Source: Duncaniella muricolitica
GTDB taxonomy: Bacteria; Bacteroidota; Bacteroidia; Bacteroidales; Muribaculaceae
NCBI GenBank assembly: GCA_025808375.1
Contig: CP061009.1
Coordinates: forward strand, 1,798,001 to 1,862,000
Length of the DNA: 64,000 nt
Direction of reading: 5' to 3'
The notes below the pieces were generated by a model that searched no databases, was not told the DNA's origin, and worked only from the letters and a program-made list of their open reading frames with translations. The position numbers and the translations under genes are program-made. This document shows positions 1 through 7,755 of the stretch, in pieces; positions within the stretch are counted from its first letter, which is position 1; each line of letters begins with the position of its first letter.

Positions 1-60
1 TATAGAGGTCTCTTAAATACTCTTCTTCAAATTCGACTATCATATAATTCTATTACGATG

Positions 61-104
61 CAAAGATATAAAAAGTTCTCAAACTTCACAAATTTGTGAA
101 GTTT
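61..104 (-). promoter_or_regulatory. Leftward promoter with palindromic operator
   Basis: Read on the minus strand, TATCTTTG (61-68) fits the Bacteroidetes -7 consensus TAnnTTTG, and TTTG (minus strand of 89-92) lies 20 bases upstream as the -33 element. The -33 sits inside a perfect palindrome, 81-104, with 12-base arms AAACTTCACAAA / TTTGTGAAGTTT and no spacer. A dimeric repressor bound there would block the promoter. The gene served would start left of base 60, outside the window. The palindrome could instead be a hairpin, but the promoter overlap favours an operator. Confidence 0.55.
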
Positions 105-351
105 ATTTTGTCTAAACTTACATCATTACATCAAACCCGACATCGAACAACTTAATATTGCATTAGGTCAAGATTACTTAAATTTAGGTTATCTGTAATC
201 CTAACCATCAAATCACTCTAAAATTCATTTAATCACCACTTGAAAAGTTTATGCACGACCCGAATTGATACTCAATAGCTTACAGGATCAAATGAGGTTA
301 TTTTCGGTTATTTCAAGGTGTCCGTATGACACTGACAACTCACTTTCAATC

Positions 352-391
352 AGTGCGGTTTTATTTCCGTAAAACAATTTAAAACCGTACT
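352..391 (+). promoter_or_regulatory. Inverted repeat abutting the start of the 395 gene
   Basis: Arms AGTGCGGTTTTA (352-363) and TAAAACCGTACT (380-391) pair with one mismatch around a 16-base loop, ending three bases before the ATG at 395. As RNA it would bury the ribosome-binding region; as DNA it could be the autoregulatory operator of the HTH protein. I see nothing else supportable in 105-351. Confidence 0.4.
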
Positions 392-394
392 GAA

Positions 395-781
395 ATGGAA
401 ACATCAACACCAACTTTTGACCAGTTGCCACATGTGGTAAGCGGTCTCTCCGAGAAACTCGACCGAGTGCTTGACCTGCTTGAAAAGGCAGGCATCGCCA
501 GCCACTCCAAACAGTCCAAGCCCTCACGCAGACTTGTGTATGCGAAAGAGGCTTGCCAGATAATAGGCAAGTCACTTTCCACCCTTTACCGCGCGGTCAA
601 AGCTCCGAATGACCCCATTCCGAGCTATAAGCGCGGCAAGCTACTCTATTTTTATGAGGATGAAATCTACGCATGGATCGAGGGAGGGCGCAAACATTCC
701 ACCGCTCCTTCTCTCGCTGAAACCGCAGCGGCCATCACTGCCGGTATGAAACGCCGTCCCCGCGGGGGCTATAATTTCTGA
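395..781 (+). CDS. Helix-turn-helix (excisionase-like) protein of a mobilizable element
   Basis: A 128-residue DNA-binding protein. Residues 1-35 are a helical or coiled N-terminus (LSEKLDRVLDLLEKAG). Residues 47-95 form a MerR/excisionase-type HTH unit (YAKEACQIIGKSLSTLYRAVK) followed by the wing GKLLYFYEDEIYAWI. In Bacteroidales mobilizable elements such proteins begin the replication/mobilization operon, and here it is followed after four bases by the DUF3987 gene. It has the same place and build as the gene at 54469-54846 in the second element. Probable role: transcriptional or excision control of the element. It could also be a replication-initiation accessory factor. Confidence 0.75.
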   Translation: METSTPTFDQLPHVVSGLSEKLDRVLDLLEKAGIASHSKQSKPSRRLVYAKEACQIIGKSLSTLYRAVKAPNDPIPSYKRGKLLYFYEDEIYAWIEGGRKHSTAPSLAETAAAITAGMKRRPRGGYNF

Positions 782-785
782 GCCT

Positions 786-2222
786 ATGGAAAAGAATATT
801 ACCCCGGACTCAGTAATCAGCGCACTGATGAATCACGCCAAGACATCCGACAGTGACTTCCCGGTGCAGGTGTTCCCAGCCAAGATGCAACGGATTATCC
901 TCGAACTCAACACCACCTGTGGTTTCCCAATTGACTACACGGCATCGGCTATGCTCGCCGCAATATCTGTGGCAATCGGCAATACACACCGAATTGAGGT
1001 GAAACGCAACTGGCAGGAATCGGCAATCGTGTATATCGCGATTGTCGGACGCCTCGGAGATTGTAAATCGCACCGCTTACTTTCGTGATGCGCCCGTTAG
1101 TCAATGCTGACTGGAAAAACAACCAAGAGTTTCAGAAAAAGCATTGCGAGTATCAGCAGGCTATAGCGATGAGTCGCAAAGAACGCATCAGTGCCGGACT
1201 GGAGGAATTCCCGAAAGAGCCTAAGCGTCTGCGCTACCTCGTGTCGGACGTGACGCAGGAGGGTCTCAGTGCCATTCACTCCCACAATCCTCGTGGCTTA
1301 TGCCTATGGGTTGATGAGTTGTCGGCATGGTTCAAGAACTTCACACGCTACAACACCGGCTCAGAGGAACAATTCTGGCTTTCGGCTTTCAACGGCAGCA
1401 CTACAATGTCTGACCGCAAAAATTGTCAGAACCCCATCTTCATCAAGCGTCCGTTCATTTCGGTGGTCGGAACAATCCAAAAACGTCTGCTCACCGAACT
1501 TGCCAACGGTGAGAGAGCAGCCAACGGGTTGGCTCAGTCAAGCTTCGCCCTACTTCGTTGTCATTGACCGCATACTATTTGCTATGACCAAGAGCAACGG
1601 CAAACCGAGATGGAACGAGGATGAAGTGCGCGACGATCTCGACTGTGAATGGGAACGGATACTCAACCGTCTTCTCTCGGTGGAATGTGTGGTAAACGAG
1701 GAAAAGGAGCCAATGCCCACCGTCATGCGGTTCACTGCAGATGCCAAGCGCAGACTCTACGAATGGCAACATGAGAACGCCGCGCTATGCGACAATGAGA
1801 TGAGCGACAATGTGGTCAGTTTCTTCTGCAAGCTCGAAATCTATGTACTCCGGTTCTGCCTGATACTCCGGATTGTTCGCTGGGCTGTCAGCGACGGAGA
1901 GCCGCACCCCTCAGACATCGAAGATGATGACGTGTCAGGAGCGATAGAATTGGCTGAATACTTCCGGAGCAACGCGCTCAGCGTACTCACCTGCATCAGC
2001 GAGGAGAAACTGAATGAACTGCACCGCACCGTGTATGAGCATCTCACCAAGGAATTTTCAACCGCCGACGGCATCCGTATAGCCGAGCGGTTCGGGATGA
2101 AAGACCACACCTTCAAGATGTTCCTTACCCGCAATCTCAACACCCTGTTCCGTCGTGTACGCCAAGGGTGGTATAAGAAGCTGTCGTGTTACTCCGCTAA
2201 CAAAGTTACTCCCGATGAATAG
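786..2222 (+). pseudogene. DUF3987 primase/helicase-like protein, frameshifted
   Basis: This reads as one DUF3987 protein broken into three frames. Residues from 786 reach VGRLGDCKSH, the Walker-A-like site, and stop at 1088. The frame continues from about 1076 (FVMRPLVNADWKN). Restoring one C near 1070 (CACCGC to CACCCGC) gives the family's KSHPL and rejoins the frames. A second break lies near 1515-1560, where the family's NGF-IDRILF region is disturbed before frame 3 resumes at IDRILFAMTKSN and runs to 2222. The family supplies replication helicase/primase functions in Bacteroides elements. Either the gene is dead or the assembly has indel errors here. Confidence 0.7.
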
Positions 2223-2999
2223 GATTGATGGTGCAATGGTAGCAGCCTACATGCGTGGCTACGACCGCAACAATCTCTTCGCTTTCGTGGCAGCGATAAT
2301 CGGCAGTGATGAAGCACGGCGATTGATGGAAATGTATCGTGTGAGCACATCGAAGCATTGGCAAGGTGCCACGGTATTCTGGCAAATCTCGGCTGACGCA
2401 ATGTCCGTGGTGGTAAGATTATGCTGTATGACAGATTGACCGGACATCGTGTGCAGGAACCGTTCCCCCACATCAACTGGGTACACTCGGTGTTGAAACT
2501 GCCCGACTTCAAGTTAACCCAATGTTTCTTCGGTGAGCATCTGCTCCCATACATCCGCGACAAGCCGGTTGCCATTGTGGAGAGTGAAAAGACGGCAATA
2601 CTCGCAACACATTACCTCCCGCAATATCTGTGGCTCGCCACAGGCGGCAAGTGCAGTTGTCTCAACCGCGAGGCAATTCAAGCACTCCGAGGCAGAGAGG
2701 TGATGCTGGTGCCCGACCTTAACGCTACTGACGATTGGCGCAAGAAACTGACGCTATTCGAAGAATCGGAAATCAAGGCAACTCTGTTTGAATCGCTTGA
2801 ACAGATGGCTACCGATGACCAGCGAGAGCAAGGTCTTGACATTGCCGACTTTCTGATAGCCGAGCAAACTCCACATGGCATCCTTGAACAAATGATGCAA
2901 CGTAATCCGGCATTGCGACAACTCGTTGACGCGCTACATCTGGAACTCGTAGGCATCGAAGATTACAAACCGAGCGAAAGCTCACTAAAATCTGAATGA
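2215..2999 (+). pseudogene. DUF6371 toprim-like protein, single frameshift
   Basis: The start ATG at 2215 overlaps the end of the DUF3987 gene. The first frame reads ...WQISAD and runs off into unrelated residues, stopping at 2439. Restoring one G near 2397 joins it to the downstream frame NVRGGKIMLYDRLTGHR, which continues to 2999. The C-terminal part has a toprim-like core: VAIVESEKTA (acidic residue), LATGGK, and the acidic VPDLNA stretch. The normal product is a primase-associated protein found beside DUF3987 in Bacteroidales elements. The domain name is recalled from family features, not searched. Confidence 0.6.
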
Positions 3000-3000
3000 A

Positions 3001-3411
3001 ATGGCACAATCAAAAATCTCAAATCCTCAGTCATCCGAAATGACTGATATGTCTAACAATTCTATTTTCTCAGAAACTATGGAAAATTCTACCAACCCCG
3101 AAGTTCAGCCAATCGCTGAACAGAGCGAAACCGCTCAGCCCAAGTCAATCCGCCCCACCGCCAAGCAGCGCAAGAGCGAACTCGAAGATTACCGCACCGC
3201 CTTCTTTGCCCCGATTAAACTCGGCAAGGACAACAAGCATCAGGTAGCAATCAGCAATGAGACGTTTGACCGTGTCGAACGCACTGCCCGATTCTTCGGC
3301 GGCCCCAGTTATAGCGTCAGCAACTTTGTCGAGCACATCATCAATGAGCATCTCGACAATAACGCCGCCAACTATGAAAGCTGGTTCGCTCTAATCAGTA
3401 AATCGTTCTGA
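3001..3411 (+). CDS. DUF3408-type protein
   Basis: A 136-residue protein with a low-complexity, Gln/Glu/Ser-rich N-terminus (residues 1-60) and a C-terminal ribbon-helix-helix-like DUF3408 domain: DYRTAFFAPIKL, VAISNETFDRVERTARFFGG, YSVSNFVEHIINEHL. DUF3408 proteins accompany mobilization and conjugation genes in Bacteroides transposons and are thought to bind DNA. It starts two bases after the DUF6371 stop, so it is in the same operon. Several in-frame ATG codons (3001, 3034, 3040) leave the true start uncertain. Confidence 0.7.
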   Translation: MAQSKISNPQSSEMTDMSNNSIFSETMENSTNPEVQPIAEQSETAQPKSIRPTAKQRKSELEDYRTAFFAPIKLGKDNKHQVAISNETFDRVERTARFFGGPSYSVSNFVEHIINEHLDNNAANYESWFALISKSF

Positions 3412-3412
3412 C

Positions 3413-3430
3413 CACTGCCCCAAGGCAGTG
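3413..3430 (+). terminator. Hairpin after the DUF3408 gene
   Basis: CACTGCC (3413-3419) pairs perfectly with GGCAGTG (3424-3430) around CCAA, directly after the stop codon. The stem is followed by AAAA, not a T run, so it may be a weak terminator, an RNA-processing stem, or part of the adjacent transfer origin. Confidence 0.35.
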
Positions 3431-3482
3431 AAAATGGCGAAGCCATCGGCAACGCCGGTATCCGGATATTCTGTAAGGAACA

Positions 3483-3533
3483 GGAGGATAGCAAGGTAGT
3501 GGCAATGTAAACATTCCCGACCTTGCATCCTCC
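3483..3533. other. Candidate origin of transfer (oriT)
   Basis: GGAGGATaGCAAGGT (3483-3497) pairs with ACCTTGCATCCTCC (3520-3533), 14 pairs with one bulged base. The 22-base loop contains a second inverted repeat, AATGT-AA-ACATT (3504-3515). The element lies in the only sizeable gap of the mobilization operon, immediately before mobC and the relaxase gene. Nested inverted repeats in this position are the usual architecture of a MOBP transfer origin. The nic site cannot be identified by eye. Confidence 0.45.
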
Positions 3534-3596
3534 GTTACTGGGCGGATGGAGTCCGTTCCCGATGGTCACAAAGTCGAATCTCAAAATCCCAAGACA

Positions 3597-3962
3597 ATGA
3601 CATTCACAAGAAGAAAGAAAGCTCCTCCGGGAGCATCCGAGAAATCTGGCAAGTCATACGTTGTCAGTGTCAGGCTCAATGAAGAACAGTATCAGACCGT
3701 GCAGGAAAACTGTCGAAAATCCGGCAGAAAGATGTCTGACTTCTGGCGCCACGCTCTGCTCAACGCCAAGGTTACGGCAGTAGCCACACCCGATGATATG
3801 GCGATTCTGCGTCAGATCGGGAGCATGGCGAATAATCTGAATCAGCTTGCAAAGAAAGCCAACGAAGCGGGTTTCAAACTCGTGGAGTGGTCTCTTAAAG
3901 GTATGAGCAAGGAGATAAAAACGCTTTATACAAGACTGTCTTATGATTGGAGGCATAACTAA
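3597..3962 (+). CDS. mobC: MobC-like relaxosome protein
   Basis: A protein of 121 residues from the ATG at 3597; the in-frame ATG at 3546 would add 17. The N-terminal part (SYVVSVRLNEEQYQTVQENCRKSGRKMSDFWRHALL) is a ribbon-helix-helix DNA-binding fold. It is followed by the characteristic MobC stretch LRQIGSMANNLNQLAKKANE. MobC proteins bind oriT and help the relaxase open the strands. The gene overlaps the relaxase start by 20 bases, so the two are translationally coupled. The second element has a matching gene at 49860-50234. Confidence 0.8.
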   Translation: MTFTRRKKAPPGASEKSGKSYVVSVRLNEEQYQTVQENCRKSGRKMSDFWRHALLNAKVTAVATPDDMAILRQIGSMANNLNQLAKKANEAGFKLVEWSLKGMSKEIKTLYTRLSYDWRHN

Positions 3963-4917
3963 AGGAAGCTGTTTTTCCGGCTGCGTGGAGTATGCTCTCG
4001 CGCTGAAAGAGAAAAACAAAGAGGCTCGTCTGCTCTATTCCGAGGGTCTACTGACCGACACGCCGAAAGATATTATCGACGGTTTTGAGTGCCAGCGACA
4101 TCTCAACAGCAGGGTTCAGCACTGGTGCGGACACATATCTTTGTCCTATTCTCCTAAAGATGCCGAGCGCATGGACGATGATTTTATGGTGAAACTCGCT
4201 CTGGAATACATGGATAAAATGGGCATCAAAAACACCCAGTTTATCATTGTCCGGCATCTTGACAAGGAGCATCCGCACTGCCATATCGTCTATAATCGGG
4301 TGGATAATGACGGCAAATGTGTAAGCGACAGTTTCGAATATTATCGCAACAACGAGATCTGCGACGAGATGAAAAGGAAGTATGGTCTGACCTATGGTGA
4401 GAACAAAGACCAAGTGAAAACGGAGCGTCTTAAAGGACGGCCGAAAATCCGACAGGAGATTTATCTCGCCGTTCAAGCTGCCAAAAGATCGGCAAAGGAC
4501 TGGACAACTTTTCAGCGAGAACTCGCCCAGAAAGGCATTACCGTCAGGAAAAAATTCCGGCGGGGTTCTACCGAAGTCGATGGTCTCTCCTACTTCAAGG
4601 ACGGGCAAAAGTTCAAGGCTTCGCAGGTTGACCGCAGCGGCAGATGCTCCTACGATGTCATCTGCAAGGCACTCGACCGGAATAAAAAACGACAGTCCCA
4701 GTCGGCATCGCCCTCGCCAAAACCGATGCAACAGCAACCTAAACAGGAATCGAGTACCGCTGCAAAAATCATCGAAGCCGGTGCCGATATGGTCGAAGGA
4801 CTCGGCAATGCAATCGGTGGTCTCTTCCAAGTCGGACCTGCCTACGACCCGGAAGAAGAAGCATTCATCAACGAGATGAAACGCCGCCAAAAGAGAAAAA
4901 GAGGCAGAAGTGTGTAA
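3943..4917 (+). CDS. Relaxase/mobilization nuclease (MOBP-like)
   Basis: A 324-residue relaxase. The N-terminal nuclease domain has the three-histidine metal motif (VRHLDKEHPHCHIVYNR, about residues 103-119), and GHISLSYSP upstream forms a core strand. The catalytic tyrosine is not certain by eye; Y at residue 24-29 is a candidate. The C-terminal third is basic and Gln/Ser-rich (KKRQSQSASPSPKP) and ends KRRQKRKRGRSV, typical of a DNA-holding tail. It would nick oriT and pilot the strand into a helper conjugation channel; no coupling protein or mating-pore genes are present. It overlaps mobC. Confidence 0.8.
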   Translation: MIGGITKGSCFSGCVEYALALKEKNKEARLLYSEGLLTDTPKDIIDGFECQRHLNSRVQHWCGHISLSYSPKDAERMDDDFMVKLALEYMDKMGIKNTQFIIVRHLDKEHPHCHIVYNRVDNDGKCVSDSFEYYRNNEICDEMKRKYGLTYGENKDQVKTERLKGRPKIRQEIYLAVQAAKRSAKDWTTFQRELAQKGITVRKKFRRGSTEVDGLSYFKDGQKFKASQVDRSGRCSYDVICKALDRNKKRQSQSASPSPKPMQQQPKQESSTAAKIIEAGADMVEGLGNAIGGLFQVGPAYDPEEEAFINEMKRRQKRKRGRSV

Positions 4918-4936
4918 TTTCAAAAACAGAAAAAGC

Positions 4937-5617
4937 ATGAAAGAAAATCCTGAAAATTTCTCGGAGAATATTCTCCAGAACATAGCTGACGACCTCAGCA
5001 CAATCAATGGTACGTGCACCGAAATCAAGGAGTCGCAACTCAACTGCGCCACCGCCGACGATCTGAACAATATGGGTACCACCCTAACGTCAGCCGTTAC
5101 AGAAAAAGTAGATGCGATGCAGTCATCCATCGAAACCCAGACGCAGACGGTCAGCGAAATCGGAAGTAATCTGACAACCGAAGTCAACGACCTGAAGACC
5201 GAAATCACCAATAAGATTGACGACTTTACCGCCAATCCGCCGGTGCAGAAGATTGAAAAGACCATCCACATCGCCAAGGAATCATGGCAGGTCTACCTCG
5301 CTATGTTCATCTCGGTGTTCACCTTCATCTTCTTCGGAGCTGCCACTATCTGGCAGGAGTCGCGCATCGAACGAGCCCGTATCTCCGACATCAAGTATCA
5401 CTACATCCTGATGCACGGAGGAGTTAACTCCGAGGGACTCGATAGCATTCAGAGCTGGTTCCGCGACCCTGAACGTGTCAAGCAAATCGAAAAAGAGGTG
5501 AAAGACTACGAAGACCGTGTGCAGGAAACCGCCCGCGCCCTCGACCAGAAGCACCGCCTCGAAGAAAAAATCAACGAACTCAATTCCAAAACCAACAACA
5601 AAAATTCCAGAAAATGA
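4937..5617 (+). CDS. Membrane-anchored coiled-coil mobilization protein
   Basis: About 226 residues from the ATG at 4937; a GTG at 4910 is also possible. The N-terminal half is helical and heptad-like (LTTEVNDLKTEITNKIDDF). One membrane segment follows (VYLAMFISVFTFIFFGAATIW, about residues 115-135), then a charged C-terminal coiled coil (VKQIEKEVKDYEDRVQETARALDQKHRLEEK). No enzymatic motif is visible. It lies between relaxase and an unknown gene in an uninterrupted operon, overlapping the next gene by four bases. A similar membrane protein (49182-49867) follows mobC in the other element, so a role in mobilization is likely but unproven. Confidence 0.6.
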   Translation: MKENPENFSENILQNIADDLSTINGTCTEIKESQLNCATADDLNNMGTTLTSAVTEKVDAMQSSIETQTQTVSEIGSNLTTEVNDLKTEITNKIDDFTANPPVQKIEKTIHIAKESWQVYLAMFISVFTFIFFGAATIWQESRIERARISDIKYHYILMHGGVNSEGLDSIQSWFRDPERVKQIEKEVKDYEDRVQETARALDQKHRLEEKINELNSKTNNKNSRK

Positions 5618-6117
5618 CAGCACTAAACAACCTCATCTCGCGTGTAAAAAACATCTTCGGCCGCAAGGCTACACCCGCAACCAACGCTGCAACAAGCGCA
5701 GAACCGCCCACCGACATCTCGGTCGTAAGCAACCTGCGACTGAAAGCCGCGCTCGCCGACATCGAGAAATATCTTGCCGACAATTTCGGTACTCCGACCG
5801 CAAAGCTCCGCTATAAGGACTACGCCAACGGGACCAGTCTGACCTCCGAAGATGCGATCTTTGCCGTGTCGCTCGTAATACTCACTACGCCGGACGGAGC
5901 CGCCCATCTCCCCGACAACGTGCTGCTGCTCGGCGGAGTCACCTCGACCAACGATGTAAAATGGCTCGCTGCCGAGCTTAGAAAGTTCACCAACTTCCTA
6001 ATGCAACTCTGCCCCAAACATCGCATCCAGCACCTCGCCTTTGCCTTCGACAAGACCGAGAGCGACGACCCCCGCTTCGTCAAAGAAGCCGACGTCACCT
6101 GCATCCGCCTCTACTAA
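5614..6117 (+). CDS. Uncharacterized protein at the end of the mobilization operon
   Basis: A 167-residue protein I do not recognise. The N-terminus is basic (LISRVKNIFGRK) followed by an Ala/Thr/Pro linker. The body is a soluble alpha/beta-looking domain (LADIEKYLADNFG, AIFAVSLVILTTPDG, VLLLGGVTSTNDVKWLAAELRKFTNFLMQL). There is no signal peptide or membrane span. The start overlaps the previous stop (ATGA), so it is cotranslated with the membrane mobilization protein, and a strong terminator follows. It is likely an accessory gene of the element. Confidence 0.6.
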   Translation: MTALNNLISRVKNIFGRKATPATNAATSAEPPTDISVVSNLRLKAALADIEKYLADNFGTPTAKLRYKDYANGTSLTSEDAIFAVSLVILTTPDGAAHLPDNVLLLGGVTSTNDVKWLAAELRKFTNFLMQLCPKHRIQHLAFAFDKTESDDPRFVKEADVTCIRLY

Positions 6118-6132
6118 GAGGTAACCCCACCC

Positions 6133-6172
6133 AACGCCCCGACAAGACTCACCCTCTTGCCGGGGCGTTTTT
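6133..6172 (+). terminator. Intrinsic terminator of the mobilization operon
   Basis: AACGCCCCGACAAG pairs with CTTGCCGGGGCGTT (14 pairs, one of them a G-U pair) around ACTCACCCT, followed by TTT. It sits 16 bases after the last mobilization gene and separates it from the cargo genes. Confidence 0.85.
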
Positions 6173-6248
6173 AGTCTTTCTTTTCGCAAGTTAGTTTTGC
6201 AGATCCAGTATTTATTTGTAATTTTGATTATAAGTTATAAGTAGATAT

Positions 6249-7007
6249 ATGAACAAGATAAATGTTAAATATTTGATTCTTATTATAGTCGGACTATTAT
6301 TAGCACCTGTCGCGCTGAATTATATTCTTCAAATTCCTTGTAATTTAACAATAATAGGAGACTCAAGAACATGGCTGTCTTTCTGGAGTAGCTACATAGG
6401 CGCTTTAGCATCTTTCGCAATGATTGTAATTACAATTCATACCCTTAGGCAAAACAAAATGCAGATAGATGAGATGAAACGACAGTGGGAAGAAGAACAC
6501 AGACCTCATCTTACATGTCGAATAATCGTGTATAAGAAAGCATTCTTTTTGCAAATATCAAATCCGAGCCAATATGATGCATCTAATGTCCGCATAACCT
6601 TTGGAGACGAACTAATCCAGAATATTGACAGTAAGTTTAAGGAGATGTATATTAACACTTCGCAAAACCCTGTTTATATTTCAGCCGGAAAAGCTTGGAA
6701 TAGTATGATTGGATGGTGCGAAGATGTAAATGAAAAATGGAAAGATAAAGATTTCAATATCATGGTTGATGTTAGCTACAACGAAAAATATGACCTTCAT
6801 GCCGTTATACCTATCAAAACATTCGTAAAGAGAATAAATATGCTCGTTCAAAGTCCTTTAGAAGATTCAATGGAAGATTTAGTATTAGGATTAGTGAAAC
6901 CTCATTCCGTTTCCAGTCATAAAACAGTTCAAGTATCATTAGAAGAAATCTCAAAGACCTTAAATAGAATTGTATCACTTATATCCAACCCTAAGGATTC
7001 TGAATAG
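6249..7007 (+). CDS. Two-span membrane protein of unknown function
   Basis: A 252-residue protein. Two membrane segments lie near the N-terminus: YLILIIVGLLLAPVALNYIL (about residues 9-28) and FWSSYIGALASFAMIVITIHTL (about 45-66). A helical linker (RQNKMQIDEMKRQWEEEHRP) leads to a beta-rich soluble domain (LTCRIIVYKKAFFLQISNPSQYDASNVRITF), as in many small membrane proteins beside restriction genes. The family is not recognised. The region is AT-rich compared with the mobilization genes, marking the switch to cargo DNA. It ends seven bases before vsr, so it may share a transcript. Confidence 0.6.
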   Translation: MNKINVKYLILIIVGLLLAPVALNYILQIPCNLTIIGDSRTWLSFWSSYIGALASFAMIVITIHTLRQNKMQIDEMKRQWEEEHRPHLTCRIIVYKKAFFLQISNPSQYDASNVRITFGDELIQNIDSKFKEMYINTSQNPVYISAGKAWNSMIGWCEDVNEKWKDKDFNIMVDVSYNEKYDLHAVIPIKTFVKRINMLVQSPLEDSMEDLVLGLVKPHSVSSHKTVQVSLEEISKTLNRIVSLISNPKDSE

Positions 7008-7014
7008 ATTTCCT

Positions 7015-7530
7015 ATGGCAGATGTGATGACATCTGAGCAGCGTAGCCGCTGTATGGCGGCTATCAAGGGAAAGGATACCAAACCGGAACTGATTGTGCG
7101 GAAGTATCTTTTCTCCCGAGGTCTGCGTTTCCGCGTACAAGTCCGAAAGCTGCCGGGAAACCCTGATATTGTACTGCCGAAGTACAAGACAGTCATTTTC
7201 GTCAACGGATGTTTCTGGCATGGGCATGAGGGTTGCAGGTATTTCCGCTTGCCAAAGTCCAATGTCGAGTTCTGGAAAGAGAAGATAGAGCGTAATGTTG
7301 CCCGCGATGTCCGTAACGAAGCCGAGCTGAAAGCCCTTGGATGGCGTGTCGTCCGGGTATGGGAGTGCGAAATCAAGACCGTAGCACAGCGAGAGGAATA
7401 TCTCAAACACCTTTATGACCGCATTGTCAATCCGGCTCAATCATACCATATAGAGACAGACATGGATAACCCATCCATAGCGACTGAGCCTGAATCAGAA
7501 CATATTTATGGCGAAAATAATCACTTTTAA
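7015..7530 (+). CDS. vsr: Very short patch repair endonuclease
   Basis: A 171-residue Vsr endonuclease. It nicks beside T:G mismatches produced by deamination of 5-methylcytosine and so protects DNA marked by a C5 methyltransferase. Visible features: MTSEQRSRCMAAIKGKDTKPE at the N-terminus, the catalytic Asp51 in GNPDIVLP, and the VNGCFWHGHEGC zinc/active-site stretch (Cys66, His69). The start at 7015 matches the family; an upstream in-frame start would only overlap the previous gene. It precedes a matching C5 methyltransferase, the usual pairing. The C-terminal 20 residues are an unconserved tail. Confidence 0.92.
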   Translation: MADVMTSEQRSRCMAAIKGKDTKPELIVRKYLFSRGLRFRVQVRKLPGNPDIVLPKYKTVIFVNGCFWHGHEGCRYFRLPKSNVEFWKEKIERNVARDVRNEAELKALGWRVVRVWECEIKTVAQREEYLKHLYDRIVNPAQSYHIETDMDNPSIATEPESEHIYGENNHF

Positions 7531-7565
7531 CTTTAATGTGTCTAATTTTTGCCCATGCCGTTCAT

Positions 7566-7746
7566 TAACTTTGTCGCCGATAGCTGAAGTCTCGAAAAAT
7601 TTTCGTAACTTCGCAAACTAAAACGCGCTTGCGCAGACGAATAGACCACCCAATGTAAGTAATAACTTATATTCAACATATTTAAGGAACTTCCTTGTAG
7701 TCGCGAAAAAAGGCTTGGTCGCCTGTCTGCCTACACGGAAGTTCCT
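7566..7746 (+). promoter_or_regulatory. Leader of the methyltransferase operon with inverted repeat
   Basis: A -7 box TAACTTTG (7566-7573) lacks a well-placed -33 (nearest TTTG is 14 bases upstream). About 110 bases further, AGGAACTTCCTTGTAG (7685-7700) is repeated in inverse as CTACACGGAAGTTCCT (7731-7746), 15 of 16 bases matching, with a 30-base loop. It ends nine bases before the ATG of the methyltransferase. It may be an autoregulatory operator or a translation-controlling stem. Confidence 0.45.
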
Positions 7747-7755
7747 ACTTTGTAT

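Noticed and set aside
1269..1530. N-terminal part of the open frame from 1269
   Set aside because: It is out of frame with the DUF3987 protein here; only the part after about 1560 is real coding sequence.
4048..5277. A 409-codon open frame on the minus strand
   Set aside because: It lies antisense to the relaxase and membrane mobilization genes, whose frames carry clear motifs; the antisense translation is Leu/Phe/Ser-rich with no family features.
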